Shown here piece after piece: positions 12,155 through 25,103 of a stretch of DNA of 64,000 nt. The DNA lies in the NCBI GenBank assembly GCA_017607445.1, contig JAEVHH010000004.1, positions 6,431,201-6,495,200 on the forward strand, in the 5' to 3' direction. Source of the DNA: Histoplasma ohiense. Its lineage: Eukaryota > Ascomycota > Eurotiomycetes > Onygenales > Ajellomycetaceae. Under the pieces are notes generated by a model, which was given only the letters and a program-made list of their open reading frames with translations, did not search any database and had not been told where the DNA came from. How positions within the stretch are numbered: the stretch's first letter is position 1; each line of letters starts with the position of its first letter. A program made the position numbers and the translations under genes.

Positions 12155-12480
12155 ATTTAAAATCTGAGTGTCTTATTATTAATTCTTATATCTGAGTGCA
12201 TTGTTTAAGATCTGAGTGTCTTGTTATCAGATCTTACATTCAAATGTGTTGTTTATAGATCTGAGTGTCTAGTTATTACAAGAGATTTCTCATGAATCTG
12301 AGTGTCTCTATTGTTAGTTATATAGACTGTTGTATCTAAATGTCTGAGATATAATTGACTGTGTTCTATAAGATCTGAGTGTCTACAAACTGTAACACTG
12401 TGAATAGTATTTATGAAGAAGCTTGATCAAGCTTAGTGCTGCAACACTGTGAATAATGTCTGTGAGAGAATCAAGTGTCT
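12155..12480 (+). repeat. CTGAGTGTCT leader repeats, Gypsy-B1
   Basis: Between the LTR and gag, the motif ATCTGAGTGTCT or a close variant occurs about nine times (near 12163, 12193, 12210, 12259, 12295, 12338, 12380, 12470 and others), at irregular spacing of about 20-50 bp. The same leader is present in B2 at about 13315-13615 and, reversed, in B3-B5. It is part of the untranslated leader; a role in packaging or priming is only a guess. Confidence 0.7.
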
Positions 12481-12694
12481 ACAAATATTTCTTTGTCTTT
12501 TTATTATTATTATTACATGTTTTTAGATATTAAAATGAACTACAAACAATTCTACAAACATCTATCACACTCAAACACAGTGGACAACAACTTAGATCTA
12601 CAAAGTATTCTTCAGCAGCAAGCACTACAGATGATTGAATTGCAATAATAATTTACTGAGATGAATATTTCTGTGTTCACTGTTTCTTCTACAT

Positions 12695-13291
12695 TGTGAC
12701 AGATTAGCACTCATTAGTAATTAACTTACGCAATCAACTCCCTTTCTGCATCTGCTTGTTTCTGACTGTTGTGACCTTGTGTAACCCTCAATGTTCTTCC
12801 ACTCCATGCTCTGCACTCATATAGTTTCTAACAATTCTTTCATATAGCTTCTTACATTCTTCTGCTCTGTGTTCCACACTCATATAGTTTCTAATGATTC
12901 TTTCATGTAGCTCTTAACATTCTTCTGCTTCATACTCTGTGCTCATATAGTCTCTAACAATTCTTTCATATAGCTTCTTATATTCTTCTGCTCTGTGTTC
13001 TACACTCATATAGTCTCTAATGATTCTTCTATATAGCTCTCAATGATTCCTCCATCTCACACTCTGCACTCATGTAGTTTCTAACAATTCTTATGTGTAT
13101 CTCTTAATGTTTTTCCACTTCACATTTCACTGTAGAGCAGCTTCTGATATTCTTCTGTTCTGAACTTTTCTCTATAAAAATCTTCTTTGTATAATCTTTT
13201 CTTCTGATTTCTTTTCTCTTTCCTTTCTTAATCAATTCATAATCTGTAATTAGAATAGTATCAAATCATTAATCAAAGTACACTCATTATA
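12695..13291 (+). repeat. Gypsy-B2 5' LTR (597 bp)
   Basis: It begins TGTGACAGATTAGCA and ends CATTATA, a transition-altered version of the family borders. It has one more 63-bp unit than the 534-bp B1 LTR and includes the 40-bp block. It is equal in length to the 3' LTR at 18297-18893. Confidence 0.85.
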
Positions 13292-13664
13292 TTATGAATT
13301 GATTCTTCTGTATTTAAGATCTGAGTGTCTTATTATTAGTTCTTACACTCAAGTGCATTGTTACCAGTTCTTACACCCGAGTGCATCATTTACAGGCTCA
13401 AGTGTCTAGTCATTACAAGAGATTTCTCATGAGTCTGAGTGTCTCTATCATTAATTATATAGACTGTCATGTCTAAGCATCTGAGATACAATCAATCATA
13501 TTCTACAAGGTCTGAGTGTCTATGAATCATAACACTGCAAATAGTATTCACAAAGAAGCTTGACAAAGCTTAGCACTGCAACACTGTAAATAGTGTCTGT
13601 GAGAGAATCAAATGTCTACAAGTATTTCTTTTCTTTTTTTTATTACATGTTCTTAGATATTGAA

Positions 13665-14680
13665 ATGAACTACAAGCAATTCTACAAACACTTATCACAT
13701 CTGAATACAGTAGACAATAACTTAGATCTACAAAGCATTCTTCAGCAGCAGACACTACAGATGACTGAATTGCAATGATAATTTGCTGAAATAAGCACTT
13801 TCACATTCACCATTTCTTCTACATTCATATCTCACAAAAAGTCTTCAAGAGAGAAGCTTTCAATTCTCAATAAATACAAGAAAGATCTAGCACTCTATCT
13901 CATGTGAAAGTCAAAAGCAAACACCAAATTGAACATCAATGAACAAGCAATAGACTCACTATTCAATCAAGTGTGGTATATTCATAGCAGATTGAATGAC
14001 AATGTGTTAGCAAAATTTCAACTCTGAATGAGTCATTGTCAGAATCATCAGCATATATCATAGCTAGTCTTTCAACAACTCAACTCTCTCTTCTTCAATT
14101 CTACACTTCAAGTCAAGACATTAGACTGGCTTAATCAGACTCATCAGATAAATGTTATGTTGATAACTTATCTTTCTAAATTCAATCACAAGCTTCTAGA
14201 AGCAGATGAGTAAGACTGAGATGATACTGTTAAGATCAACATACTGTTCAAGAATTTGAACTTTCAGTTGTATAACTGAAGTGTAGAGCATTCAAAGCTT
14301 TCAATATACAGCAAATTCTGTGCTAATCTTTGTCTGTTGAACAACAATCTGTCTCAGTTTTATATACTTCAAAATTGTAGAGAATTCTGCTGAATAAATA
14401 TGTACATCTCAAATCACTCTGCAGCATTCTCCACCTCTGAATCAAAATCAATGAACTGAATTTCATATATGAACACAAATCATCTGAGAATCTCTAACAT
14501 CTCAGAGAAGAACACTGTTGATCAAATCATCAGAGAAGTCTGCATACACTGCAACAAGTCAGAGCATTTCACAAATCAATGTCTGAATATGATCACTTCA
14601 AATAAACCCCCCACACACATGAACACTGCATTGCCCGCGGACAAGCAAGAACAGAGAAAATATAAACTCTCACTTTAAAA
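13665..14680 (+). pseudogene. Gypsy-B2 gag, decayed
   Basis: The ATG at 13665 begins a gag of the type MNYKQFYKHLSHLNTVDNN, also seen in the other Gypsy-B copies. The frame is broken by several stops. A zinc knuckle C-x2-C-x4-H-x4-C is intact at 14541-14582 (CIHCNKSEHFTNQC). A small patch near 14605-14640 (CCCCCCACACAC, CCCGCGG) keeps unusual C/G runs and CpG that the rest of the element has lost. Confidence 0.8.
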
Positions 14681-14731
14681 TACAGACAAGAACTCAAGAA
14701 GCAGAAAGCTATTTGAAGATTTGAGCAGAAA

Positions 14732-17700
14732 ATGCAAGTGAACACAATCATAATCTCTGTCATTGTAAATAATTTAGTCAATATACAAGCAATGATAGAC
14801 AGTGGTTTCCTTCACTACACTCTTATAGACACTCAGCTGGTTGAGAAGCATAAGCTTCAGTATATTCTTTTTTTCAAACTATATAAACTCAGTGAATTTG
14901 ACAGCCTCAGAGGATCCGCCTCCTACAACATAATAAGATTTAATATCAATGTAGAAGGATATGAGAAAAAGAATGTATATATATATGAAATATAAGATCT
15001 TGAATACAATCTAATACTCAGTCTATCATGACTCACAGAATTTGAAACCTTGTTGAACACACACAATCACTGTCTTATTTTCTCAGAAGACAACTATATT
15101 TATAAGAAGAATGTCAATAGAACTGCTGATCTCACTCAGATATCAGTAAAAGCATACAAACTACTAACTCATCAAACACATGAGAAGAAGAACATTCAAG
15201 TGTTCACTGCTAATATAGCAGATATCAAAAAGTGTTAAAAAAGCTAGAACTCAAGAATCCCAAGAAATCACACAAGAAACTACTCAAATTGTACAAAGAC
15301 TTCACAGATATATTGAACAAGAAAGAAGCTGAAAAGCTTTCTTCTCATCAAAAGTTCAGTATAGATCATACAATTGAGCTCATCAAGAAGAACAGTAAGA
15401 ATTCACAATTACTCTGAGATTCTCTCTACAGCATATCACACAACAAACTTTTCATTCTACAAAAAACACTCAACAGACTACTGAACAAAGACTTCATTTA
15501 TATTAGCAACTCATTCACTGCAGCATCTATACTGTTCACAAAGAAATCAGAAGAAGACTTACAATTCTGCATTGACTATCATAAACTCAATAAAATTACA
15601 CAAAAGAATCAATACTCTCTTCCACTCATCAATGAAACATTCAAATGAATAGAAAAAGCAAAATGATTTACAAAGCTTGACATCTCTGCAGCCTTCTATA
15701 AGATAAGGATTAATGAAGATGATGAATGATTAACTGTTTTTTATATATATTATGGATTATACAAATGAACAGTGACCCTCTTTGAATTAGCAAATGCTTC
15801 AAGCACATTTCAGAAATACATTAACTGAGCTCTACAAGATCTGCTTGATGAAATCATCTCAGTATACATAAACAACATTCTGATCTTCACTGATGAATCA
15901 CTCACTGAGTATTACAAACACATACAACAAGTGCTTGACCATCTACAAAAAGCTGAACTGTAAGTGGACATTGACAAATGCAACTTCAAGATCAAGTCTA
16001 CAATCTATCTAGAATTCATCATTGAAGCTGAAAAAGATGTATGCATGGATTCTAAGAAGATGAAAGCAATTCTCAACTGAGAGACATCAGTTTCAGTAAA
16101 AGAAACTAGAAGCTTTATAGAATTCATCAACTTCTATCAAAGATTCATCAAAGACTTCTCTGATATTGTATGATCACTGACAGACCTGATCTGGAAAGAC
16201 ACTGTATTTCAATAGACTGACAAAACAGACACAGCATTCAAAAAGCTGAAGTGTATGTTCACAAACACTTCAATGCTGCAATCATTCAATTCAGATAAGC
16301 ATACAATTCTCAAAACAGACATCTCAGATTATGTAGTAGATGAGACACTGATGCAATATGATAATAAAGATGTTCTACAACTCTGTATCTTCATCTTGAA
16401 AAAGATGTCATTCACTGAATACAACTACAAGATCTACAATAAGAAGTTTCTAATGATCATACAATGTCTCAAAGAATGAAAGTTCAAACTTATGAGCATT
16501 GAAAAGTTTGAGATTGTTACTGATCATAAGAACTTAGAGTACTTCACAATCACTTATAAGCTCACTGAAAGACATATGCATTGATCATTGTTTCTTAGCC
16601 ATTTTTCATTCACAATTCATTATCAATCTGAAGTAGAGAACATCTTTGCAGATGCTCTGTCCCACTGAGAACAAGATATATCATCTGATAACTTGAATGA
16701 CAGATGAAAACACTGAGAGTATCAGTTAATCAACTCTGCAATTATAGAAAGTTCTACACAATCAGATAAACCTCACATACATATCAATCAGTTCTGAGCT
16801 CAAGAACCCTCACTCAAAGAACAATGAAGACTAACAGCAGAAGCAGATGAATTCTGACAACAAGTCACTGAAGCCATACAAAGCAAAGCATCTCAATTCC
16901 CCACAGATGTATATTCAAGAACAGATATCTCAGCATATTCAATCAATGATGACAATTGCTTACACTTTTGAGATAGATGATGGATTCCCAATTCAGAATC
17001 TCTACAAACACAGATCATACAAGAAATTCATGACTCATCAATGATCAGACACTCAGAACACAAAATCATATACAATATCATCACTCAAAAATTCTACTAA
17101 TCAGATATGTTGAAAGACATACACTGATTTGTACACAACTGTGATCACTGCAGCTCAGTGACAGTATGATATGAACACTGAAAAGAAATACTGAAGCCTC
17201 TATCTGTCTTCAACTGAACTTGACACAATATAGCTATTGATTTTGCAGTTTTCTTATCCAAGAGTGGAGATTCTACAAACATTCTAATCATTGTCAACTG
17301 ACTCAGCAAGGATGTAATACTACAACTCTGTGACAAGATGAATGTCAAAGTAGTTACAGATATCTTCATCAGAAGCTCATTCTATTATATACACAGTCTG
17401 TCTTCATTCATTGTATTATATAAAGACAGTCAATTCATCAGCACACTCTGAATCTGTGTATGCCAATTACTAAGAATTGAATAAAAGTTATCAACAGTGT
17501 ATCACTCAGAGACTGATGAAGCTACTGAGAGAATGATACAAACAGTAAAGAACATTCTTCATAAGTTCTGCAATTATACACAAAACAACTGAAGCAATCT
17601 ACTGTCACACACTGAGATTGCAATTAACAGTTGAGATTCTGCTACAACAGATGTAAATTCATTCTTTTTTCTATATAGATACAACTTAGAGATTCTGAAC

Positions 17701-18296
17701 TTCTTCAAGACTTCTCAAAAGACCACATACATTCACAGTCTTATACAGACAGCAGAGAATATCATGAGCAAGTTGAAGAAAGTTCACAAATGAGCAGAAG
17801 CTTCAATGATCAGCACTCAGCAAAATTATAAGAATCAAACAAACATCAGAAGAAGTTCTGCAACTCAATATTATATAGAAGACAAAATCTGACTGAATTT
17901 CAAGAATATAAAAACAGATCACCCCTCACATACACTAGATTATCATCACATCAAATATACAGTGAAGAAAGTGCTAGACACACATAATTATCAACTCAAC
18001 ACTCTATCTGACATTCACAATATCTTTCATACAAATCTGCTCCAATCTGCAGCTGAGAATCCATTCCCCTCACAGAGAATCTTCAATTGACAGTCATTCA
18101 TCATTATAGAAGAAGACAACAAACTCAAGTGAGAAATTGAAGCAATTCTTGATGATAGAATCAATCATCATTACTGTGAATATCTCATCAAATGAGTAGA
18201 ATACAATCATTCAATCTGAGAATCTGCATTCATCTTGAAGAACACTGCTGCTCTCAACATCTATGAGTCCTCACTCATCTCAGTAGAGAGAGATAA
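14732..18296 (+). pseudogene. Gypsy-B2 pol with chromodomain, decayed
   Basis: The protease keeps its active-site Asp-Ser-Gly (MIDSGFLHYTLID, from 14792). RT lies at about 15430-16080, with the catalytic box read as YINN at 15865-15876 where YIDD is expected, both Asp codons having become Asn by G-to-A change. RNase H follows at about 16255-16680 (KTDISDYVVDETL, TDHKNLEYF). Integrase lies at about 17030-17750 with HNCDHC near 17135, DFAVFLSK near 17240 and YHSETDEATERM near 17500. A chromodomain ends pol at about 18127-18270 (EIEAILDDRINHHYCEYLIK). In-frame TGA stops are frequent. It is the best-preserved guide for reading B1 and B3-B6. Confidence 0.85.
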
Positions 18297-18893
18297 TGTG
18301 ATGGGTTAGTATCTATTAGTAATTAACTTACACAATCAACTCTTCTTCTGTATTCACTCATTTCTGACTGTTGTGATCTTGTATAATCCTCAATATTCTT
18401 CCACTTCATGCTCTGCACTTGTGTAGTTTCTAACAATTCTTTTATATAGCTTCTTACATTCTTTCACTCTGTGTTTCATATTTATCTAGTTTCTAACAAT
18501 TCTTCTGTATAGCTCTTAACATTCTTTCACTTCATGCTTCACACTCATATAGTCTCTAACAATTCTTCCACATAGCTTTTTACATTCTTCTGCTCTGTGT
18601 TTCATGCTTGTATAGTCTCTAATGATTCTTTCATATAGCTCTCAATGATTCCTCTGCTTCACACTTCACATTTGTATAGTTTCTAATAATTCTTATATAT
18701 ACTTCTTAATGTTCTTCTGCTCTGCACTTCACTGTGAAGCAGCTTCTGATATTCTTCCACTCTGAACTTTTCTCTATAAGAATCCTCTTCATACAATCTT
18801 TTCTTCTGATTTCTTTTCTCTTTCTTTCCTTAATCAATTCATAATCTGTAATTAGAATAGTATCAAATTGTTAATTGAAGTACATCTGTTACA
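18297..18893 (+). repeat. Gypsy-B2 3' LTR (597 bp)
   Basis: It begins TGTGATGGGTTAG and ends CATCTGTTACA. Its length and unit count equal the 5' LTR of the same element. It is followed by the TACAT duplication and the interrupted B1 gag. Confidence 0.88.
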
Positions 18894-18974
18894 TACATCT
18901 GCATCTTATAAAAAGCCTTCAAGAGAGAAGCTCTCAATTCTTGATAAATATAAAAAAAATCTAGCACTCTATCT

Positions 18975-20251
18975 TAGGCTGGCTGGTGGGACCATGAATT
19001 TCATGTTTGATTTGGTTTGGTTTGGTCCCAGTCCATTTCTTGGCGTGATTTTCAGTGGGACCAGGATCAGAATGAGAGTGTAAAGTGACTAGAATTATTA
19101 GAACATGAGTGAAATGGGACTAATAAATCTTGATATTTCATGTAAAGTGACTGACTATCAAAAATAAGAACATGACCTGGGACTGACTATGATTTTGACT
19201 GAGGTTTGGTCCCATTCTGATGATTATATAATACATATCTTAGATATCAATCTGATGATATGATTGGTGGAGATATCACCCCTATCTAGTGCTGTCAACC
19301 AATCTATTGCTGCTAAGCTATCCCTTCGCTGCTAAGCTATCGCTGCCAACCTCTCTATTGCTGCAAGCTATCCCTCGCTGCTAAGCTATCGCTGCCAACC
19401 TATCTATCGCTGCCAACCTATCTATCGCTGCCAATTTATCTACCACTGCCAATCTATCTATTGCTGCTAATCTATCGCTGCTGCCAATCTATCTATCGCT
19501 GCTAATCTATCGCCGCTGCCAATCTATCCCTCGCTGCTAAGCTATCCTTCGCTGCTAAGCTATCCCTCACTACTAAGCTATCTATCACTGCTAATCTATC
19601 GCTGCCAACCTATCTATCACTGCCAATCTATCTATCGCTGCTAATCTATCGCTGCTAATCTATCACTGCTAATCTATCGCTGCCAACCTATCTATCGCTG
19701 CCAATTTATCTACCACTGCCAATCTATCTATTGCTGCTAATCTATTGCTGCTGCCAATCTATCTATCGCTGCTAATCTATTGCTGCTGCTAATCTATCTA
19801 TCGCTGCTAATCTATCGCTGCTAATCTATCGCTGCTAATCTATCGCTGCTAATCTATCGCTGCTAATCTATCGCTGCTAATCTATCGCTGCCAACCTATC
19901 TACCGCGGCGAATCTATCTATCACTATCATTACTAGTTCAAAATAGAACTAGAGCATAAACACACTAAACTTCTTTTGATAGGTAATGATTTTTGGTAAC
20001 GCTCATAGCATTATATCATCTATATAGGGTAAATCATGGTCCCATTTGGTCCCATTTTAACAAAATGGGACCAAATGGGACCAGAATCAGTAATTTATAA
20101 GAAGAACATGACCTGGGACTAGATTTATAATATAAACAGTGTAAAGTGACTAATTTAATAAACACTATATGGGACCAGAACTAAGAAATTTGATAATGGG
20201 ACTGGAGAAATATTTAGTCCCAGTCCCATGCATGGTCACACAGCCAGTCTA
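18975..20251. mobile_element. Non-autonomous hAT-like element A1
   Basis: This 1277-bp element is inserted in B1 gag. Target duplications of 8 bp (CTCTATCT at 18967-18974 and 20252-20259) and terminal inverted repeats (TAGGCTGGCTG on the left, CAGCCAGTCTA on the right, continuing into GGGACCATG / CATGGTCACA) fit the hAT superfamily. Subterminal DNA is rich in GGTTTGG and GGGACC motifs. There is no transposase; the centre is a satellite of 14- and 18-bp units. Unlike its host it keeps GG, CC and CpG, so it inserted after the host was mutated or escaped mutation. Confidence 0.88.
19270..19925. repeat. Satellite core of hAT A1 (14- and 18-bp units)
   Basis: This tandem array mixes a 14-bp unit (CTAATCTATCGCTG and variants) with an 18-bp unit (CTATCTATCGCTGCCAAC and variants). 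It ends in runs of identical 14-bp units at about 19795-19895. CpG is retained in almost every unit. The mutated copy A2 has a shorter version at about 39115-39385. Confidence 0.85.
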
Positions 20252-23200
20252 CTCTATCTCACATGAAAGTTGAAAGTGAACATCAAATTGAACATCAATG
20301 AACAAGCAATAGACTCACTATTCAATCAAATGTGGTATATTCATAGCAGATTGAATGGTGATGTGTTAGTGAAATTTCAACTCTGAATGAGTCATTGTCA
20401 GAACAATCAGTATATATCAGAGCTAGTCTTTCAACAACTCAACTCTCTCTTTCTCAATTCTACACTTCAAGTCAAGATATTGAACTGACTTAATCAGACT
20501 TGTTAGATGAATGTTGTGTTGACAATTTATCTTTCTGAATTCAATTGCAAACTTCTAGAAGTAGATGAGTAAGACTGAGATGATGCTGTCAAGATCAATA
20601 TACTGTTCAAGAATTTGAACTTTCAGTTGTATAACTGAAGTATAGAGTGTTCAAAACTCTCAATATACAGTGAATTCTGCACTGATCTTTGTCTGTTGAA
20701 CAACAATCTGTCTCAGTTTCATATACTTCAAAATTGTAGAGAATTCTGCTGAATAAATATATATACTTCAAACCACTCTGCAGCATCCCCCATCTTCAAA
20801 TCAGAATCAATGAACTAAATTCCACATATGAACACAAGCTGTCTGAGAATCTCTAATGTCTCAGAGAAAAATATCATCAACTGAATCATCAGAGAAGTCT
20901 GCATACACTGTGACAAGTCAGAGCACTTCACAAATCAATGTCTGAATGCAATCACTCTGAGTAAATCCTTCATGTGTGTGAATGCTGTGTTGTCTGTGGA
21001 CAAGCAAGAACAGAGAAAAGATGAGCTCTCACTCTAAAATACAGATGAGAGCTCAAGAAGCAGAAAGCTAGCTGAAGATTTGAGTAGAAGATACAAGTAA
21101 ATACAATCATAATCTCTGCTATTGTAAATAGCTTAGTCAATATATAAGCAATGATAGACAGTGATTTTCTTCACTATACTCTTATAGACACTCAGCTGAT
21201 TGAGAAGCATAAGCTTCAGTGTATTCTCTTTTTCAAACTGTGTAAACTCAGTGGATTTGACAGCCTCAGAGAATTTGCCTCCTACAACATGATAAAATTT
21301 AATGTCAATGTAGAAGAACACAAGAAAAAGAATGTATATGTATATGAAATACAAAACCTTGAATATAATCTAATACTCAGTCTATCATGACTCACAGAAT
21401 TTGAAACCTTATTGAACACATGCAATCACTGTCTTATTTTCTCAGAAGATGACTGTGTTTACAAGAAGAATATTGATAAAACTGCTGATCTCACTCAAAT
21501 ATCAGTGAAAGTGTACAAACTACTAATCCATCAAACATATGAGAAGAAGAATGTTCAAGTGTTCACTGCTAACATGACAGATATCAAAAAAGTGTTAGAA
21601 AAGTTAGAACTCAAAGACCTCAAGAAATCATGCAAAAAACTACTCAAATTGTACAAAGACTTTGCAGATGTGTTCAACAAGAAAGAAGCTGAAAAGTTTC
21701 CCTCTCATCAAGAATCTGATATAGATCATACAATCAAACTCATCAAGAAAAATGATAAGAACTCACAATCACTCTGAGATTCTCTCTACAGTATATCACA
21801 TAACAAGCTTCTTATTCTACAAAAAACACTCAATGAATTACTAGACAAAGACTTCATTTGTGTTAGAAACTCATCCACTGCAGCATCTGTACTGTTTGTA
21901 AAGAGATCAGAAGAAGACTTATGATTCTGTGTTGACTATCAAGAACTCAATAAGATTATATAGAAGAATCAATACTCTCTCTCACTCATCAATAAAATGC
22001 TTGAATGAATAGAAAAAACAAAATGATTTACAAAACTTGACATCTTTACAGCCTTCTACAAGATAAGAATTAATGAAGATGACAAATGACTAACTGTCTT
22101 TCATATACATTATGAATTATACAAATGAACAGTGATCTTCTTTGGATTAGCAAATGCTCTAAGTATGTTTCAGAAATACATTAACTGAGCTCTATAAGAT
22201 CTGCTCAATGAGATTGCCTATCTTCACTGATGAATTGCTCACTGAGCACTGTAAACACATACAACAAATACTTGACTGTCTATGAAAAGCTGGACTGCAA
22301 GTGGACATTGACAACTGTGATTTTGAGATTAAGTCTATAATCTATCTAGAATTCATCATCGAAGCTGAAAAAGATATATGCATGGATTCTAAGAAGATGG
22401 AAGCAATTCTCAACTGAGAGATATCAGTCTTGATTAAAGAGACTAGAAGCTTTCTAGAATTCATCAACTTCTCTGATATTGTACAATCACTGACAGATCT
22501 GACCTGAAAAGATGCTGTATTTCAATGAACTGATGAAGTAGATGCAGCATTCAAAAAGCTGAAGTGTATGTTCACAAATGCTCTGATGCTACAATCATTC
22601 AATTCAGATAAACATACAATTCTTGAAACAGATGTCTCAAGTTATGTAGTAGATGAAGTACTAATACAATATGATAATAAAGATGTTCTATAATCTTGTG
22701 CCTTTATCTTGAAAAAGATGTCATTCACTGAATGCAATTATGAGATCTACAACAAGAAACTTCTAGCAATCATACAATACTTTGAAGAATGAAAGTTCAA
22801 ATTTATAAATGTTGAGAAGTTTGAGATTGTCATCAATCATAAGAATCTAGAGTACTTCACAATCACTCATAAGCTCACTGAGAGGCATATGCATTGATCA
22901 TTGTTTCTTAGCTGTTTTTCATTCACAATTCATTATCAATCTGAAGTAGAGAACACTCTTGTGAATGCTCTGTTTCATCAAAAACAAAATATATCATCTG
23001 ATGACTTGAATGACAGATGAAAATATAAAGAGTATTGATTAATCAACTCTGCAATCATAAGAAGTTTTATATAATCAGATGAACTCTGTGTATATGTCAA
23101 TCAGTTCTGAGCTCAAGAACTCTCACTCAAAAAACAATGAAAGCTAGCAGCAGAAGTAGATGAATTCTGACAATAAGCTGTCAAAGCTGTACAAAGCAGA

Positions 23201-24609
23201 GCATCTCAATTCCCCACAGATGTATACTCAAGAATGAATATCTCAGCATATTCAATCAATGATGACAACTGCTTATGCTTTTGAGATAGATGATGGGTTC
23301 TCAATTCAGAACCTCTACAAATATGAATCATACAAGAAATTCATGACTCACTGATGATCAGATATTCAGAATATGAAATTATGTACAATATTGTCATCTA
23401 AGAATTCTACTGATTAGATATGTTGAAAGACATACACTGATTCATACACAACTGTGATCACTGTGGCTCAGTGATGATATGATGTGAATGCTGAAAAGAG
23501 ATGCTGAAGCCTCTATCTGTCTTCAACTGAACTTAATGTAATATAGCTATCAATTTTGTAGTTTTCTTATCTGAAAGCAGAGATTCTACAAACATTCTAG
23601 TCATTGTTGACTGACTCAGCAAGAGCATAATACTACAGCTCTGTGACAAGATGAATATCAAAGTAGTTGCAGATATCTTTGTCAGAAGCCTGTTCTATTG
23701 TATATATAATCTGTCTTCATTCATTGTATCAGATAGAGACAGTCAATTTGTCAGTGCACTCTGAGTCTGTGTATGTCAATTATTAAAAATTGAATGAAAG
23801 TTATCAACAGCATACCACTCAGAGACTGATAAAGCTATTAAGAGAATGATATAAATGATAAAGAACATCCTCTGTAAGTTCTACAATTACACACAAGACA
23901 ACTGAAACAATCTGCTGTTATATACTGAGATTGTGATTAACAGTTGAGATTCTGCTATGACAGATGTAAGCTCATTCTTCCTTCTATATAGATACAATTT
24001 AGAGGTTTTGAACTTCTCTGAGACTCTTCAAGAAACTGTGTACACTCACAGTCTTATACAGATGATAGAGAACATTGTGAGCAAGCTGAAGAAAGTCTGT
24101 AAATGAACAGAAGCTTCAATGATCAGTGTTTAGCAAGATTATGAAAATCAAATGAACATCAGAAGAAGTTCTGTGACTCAATATCATATAGAAGACAAAG
24201 TCTGACTGAATCTCAAGAATATAAAAATAAATCATCCCTCACATACACTAGATTACTGTCATGTCAAATATATGATGAAGAAAATGTTAGACACAAATGA
24301 TTATTGACTCAATACTTTATCTGATATTTATGATGTCTTTCATACAAACCTGCTTCAATCCACAGCTGAGGATTCATTCCTCTCACAGAGAATCTTCAAT
24401 TGACAGCCACTCATCATTATAGAAGAAGACAATGAATTCAAATGAGAAATCAAAACAATTCTTGATGATAGAATCAATCACTGCTGCTGTGAATATCTTA
24501 TCAAATGAATAGAATACAATTGTCTAATCTGGAAATCTGTGTTTGTCTTGAAGAACATCACCACTTTCAACATCTACAAGTTCTCACTCACTCTGATAGA
24601 GAAGGATAA
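20252..24609 (+). pseudogene. Gypsy-B1 gag-pol remainder, decayed, RT active site deleted
   Basis: This continues the B1 gag after the hAT insertion. A zinc knuckle lies near 20900-20941 (CIHCDKSEHFTNQC). The protease reads MIDSDFLHYTL from 21151, with Gly of Asp-Ser-Gly changed to Asp. Around 22213-22220, B1 lacks about 23 bp present in B2 that encode the YxDD box, and the frame shifts. A second short deletion of about 24 bp lies near 22468 in the RT connection region. RNase H, integrase and chromodomain follow to about 24600 at the same spacing as B2. Stops are abundant. Confidence 0.85.
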
Positions 24610-25103
24610 TGTGATGAGTTAGTATCTGTTAGTAATTAACTTACACAATCAACTTCTCTTCTGTATTCATTTGTTTCTGACTGTTGTAATCTTGTATAAT
24701 TCTCAATGTTCTTCTGCTCTGTGCTCTGCACTTGTGTAGTTTTTAATGATTCTTCTGTGTAGCTTTTAACATTCTTCTGCTCTGTGCTCTGTGCTTGTAT
24801 AGTTTCTAATGATTCTTCTGTGTAGTTTCTAATGTTCTCTCACTCTGTGTTTCATACTCATATAGTCTCTAACAATTCTTCTGTGTAGCTTTCAATGATT
24901 CTCTCATCTCACACTCTGTGCTTATGTAGTTTCTAATGATTCTTCTGTGTAGCTCTTAATATTCTTCTGCTCTGAACTTCTCTCTATAAGAACTTTCTTT
25001 GTACAACCTTTTCTTCTGATTTCTTTTCTCTTTCATTCCTTAATCAATTCATAATCTGTAATTAGAATAGTATCAAATCGTTAATCGAAGTACGCCCGTT
25101 ACA
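24610..25103 (+). repeat. Gypsy-B1 3' LTR (494 bp)
   Basis: It begins TGTGATGAGTTAG and ends TACGCCCGTTACA. It is 40 bp shorter than its 5' partner because the block between two TATTCTTCTGCTCTG-like repeats is missing. CpG sites survive in its last 30 bases, unlike in the 5' LTR. Confidence 0.88.

Larger units (their letters stand above)
12695..18893 (+). mobile_element. Gypsy-B2, complete element nested in Gypsy-B1 gag
   Basis: This is a 6199-bp element with two LTRs of equal length (597 bp) and the 5-bp target duplication TACAT (12690-12694 and 18894-18898). Removing it restores the B1 gag reading (TTCTTCTACAT followed by CTGCATCTTATAAAAAG), which matches B2's own gag at 13820-13850. Internal order is leader repeats, gag, protease, RT, RNase H, integrase, chromodomain. 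It inserted after B1. Confidence 0.9.
11601..25103 (+). mobile_element. Gypsy-B1, complete but split by two nested elements
   Basis: This plus-strand Ty3/Gypsy element has a 5' LTR at 11601-12134 and a 3' LTR at 24610-25103. Five-base flanks GTTAA and GTTAG fit a target duplication with one later transition. Its gag is interrupted at 12694/18894 by the complete element B2 and at 18974/20252 by a hAT element; the reading can be followed across both joins. Coding parts are 12520-12694, 18894-18974 and 20252-24609. All frames carry TGA/TAA/TAG stops, so it is dead. Confidence 0.85.

Noticed and set aside
18868..19083. 71-codon protein across 18975
   Set aside because: It runs from Gypsy-B1 gag into the hAT terminal repeat; a chance fusion frame.
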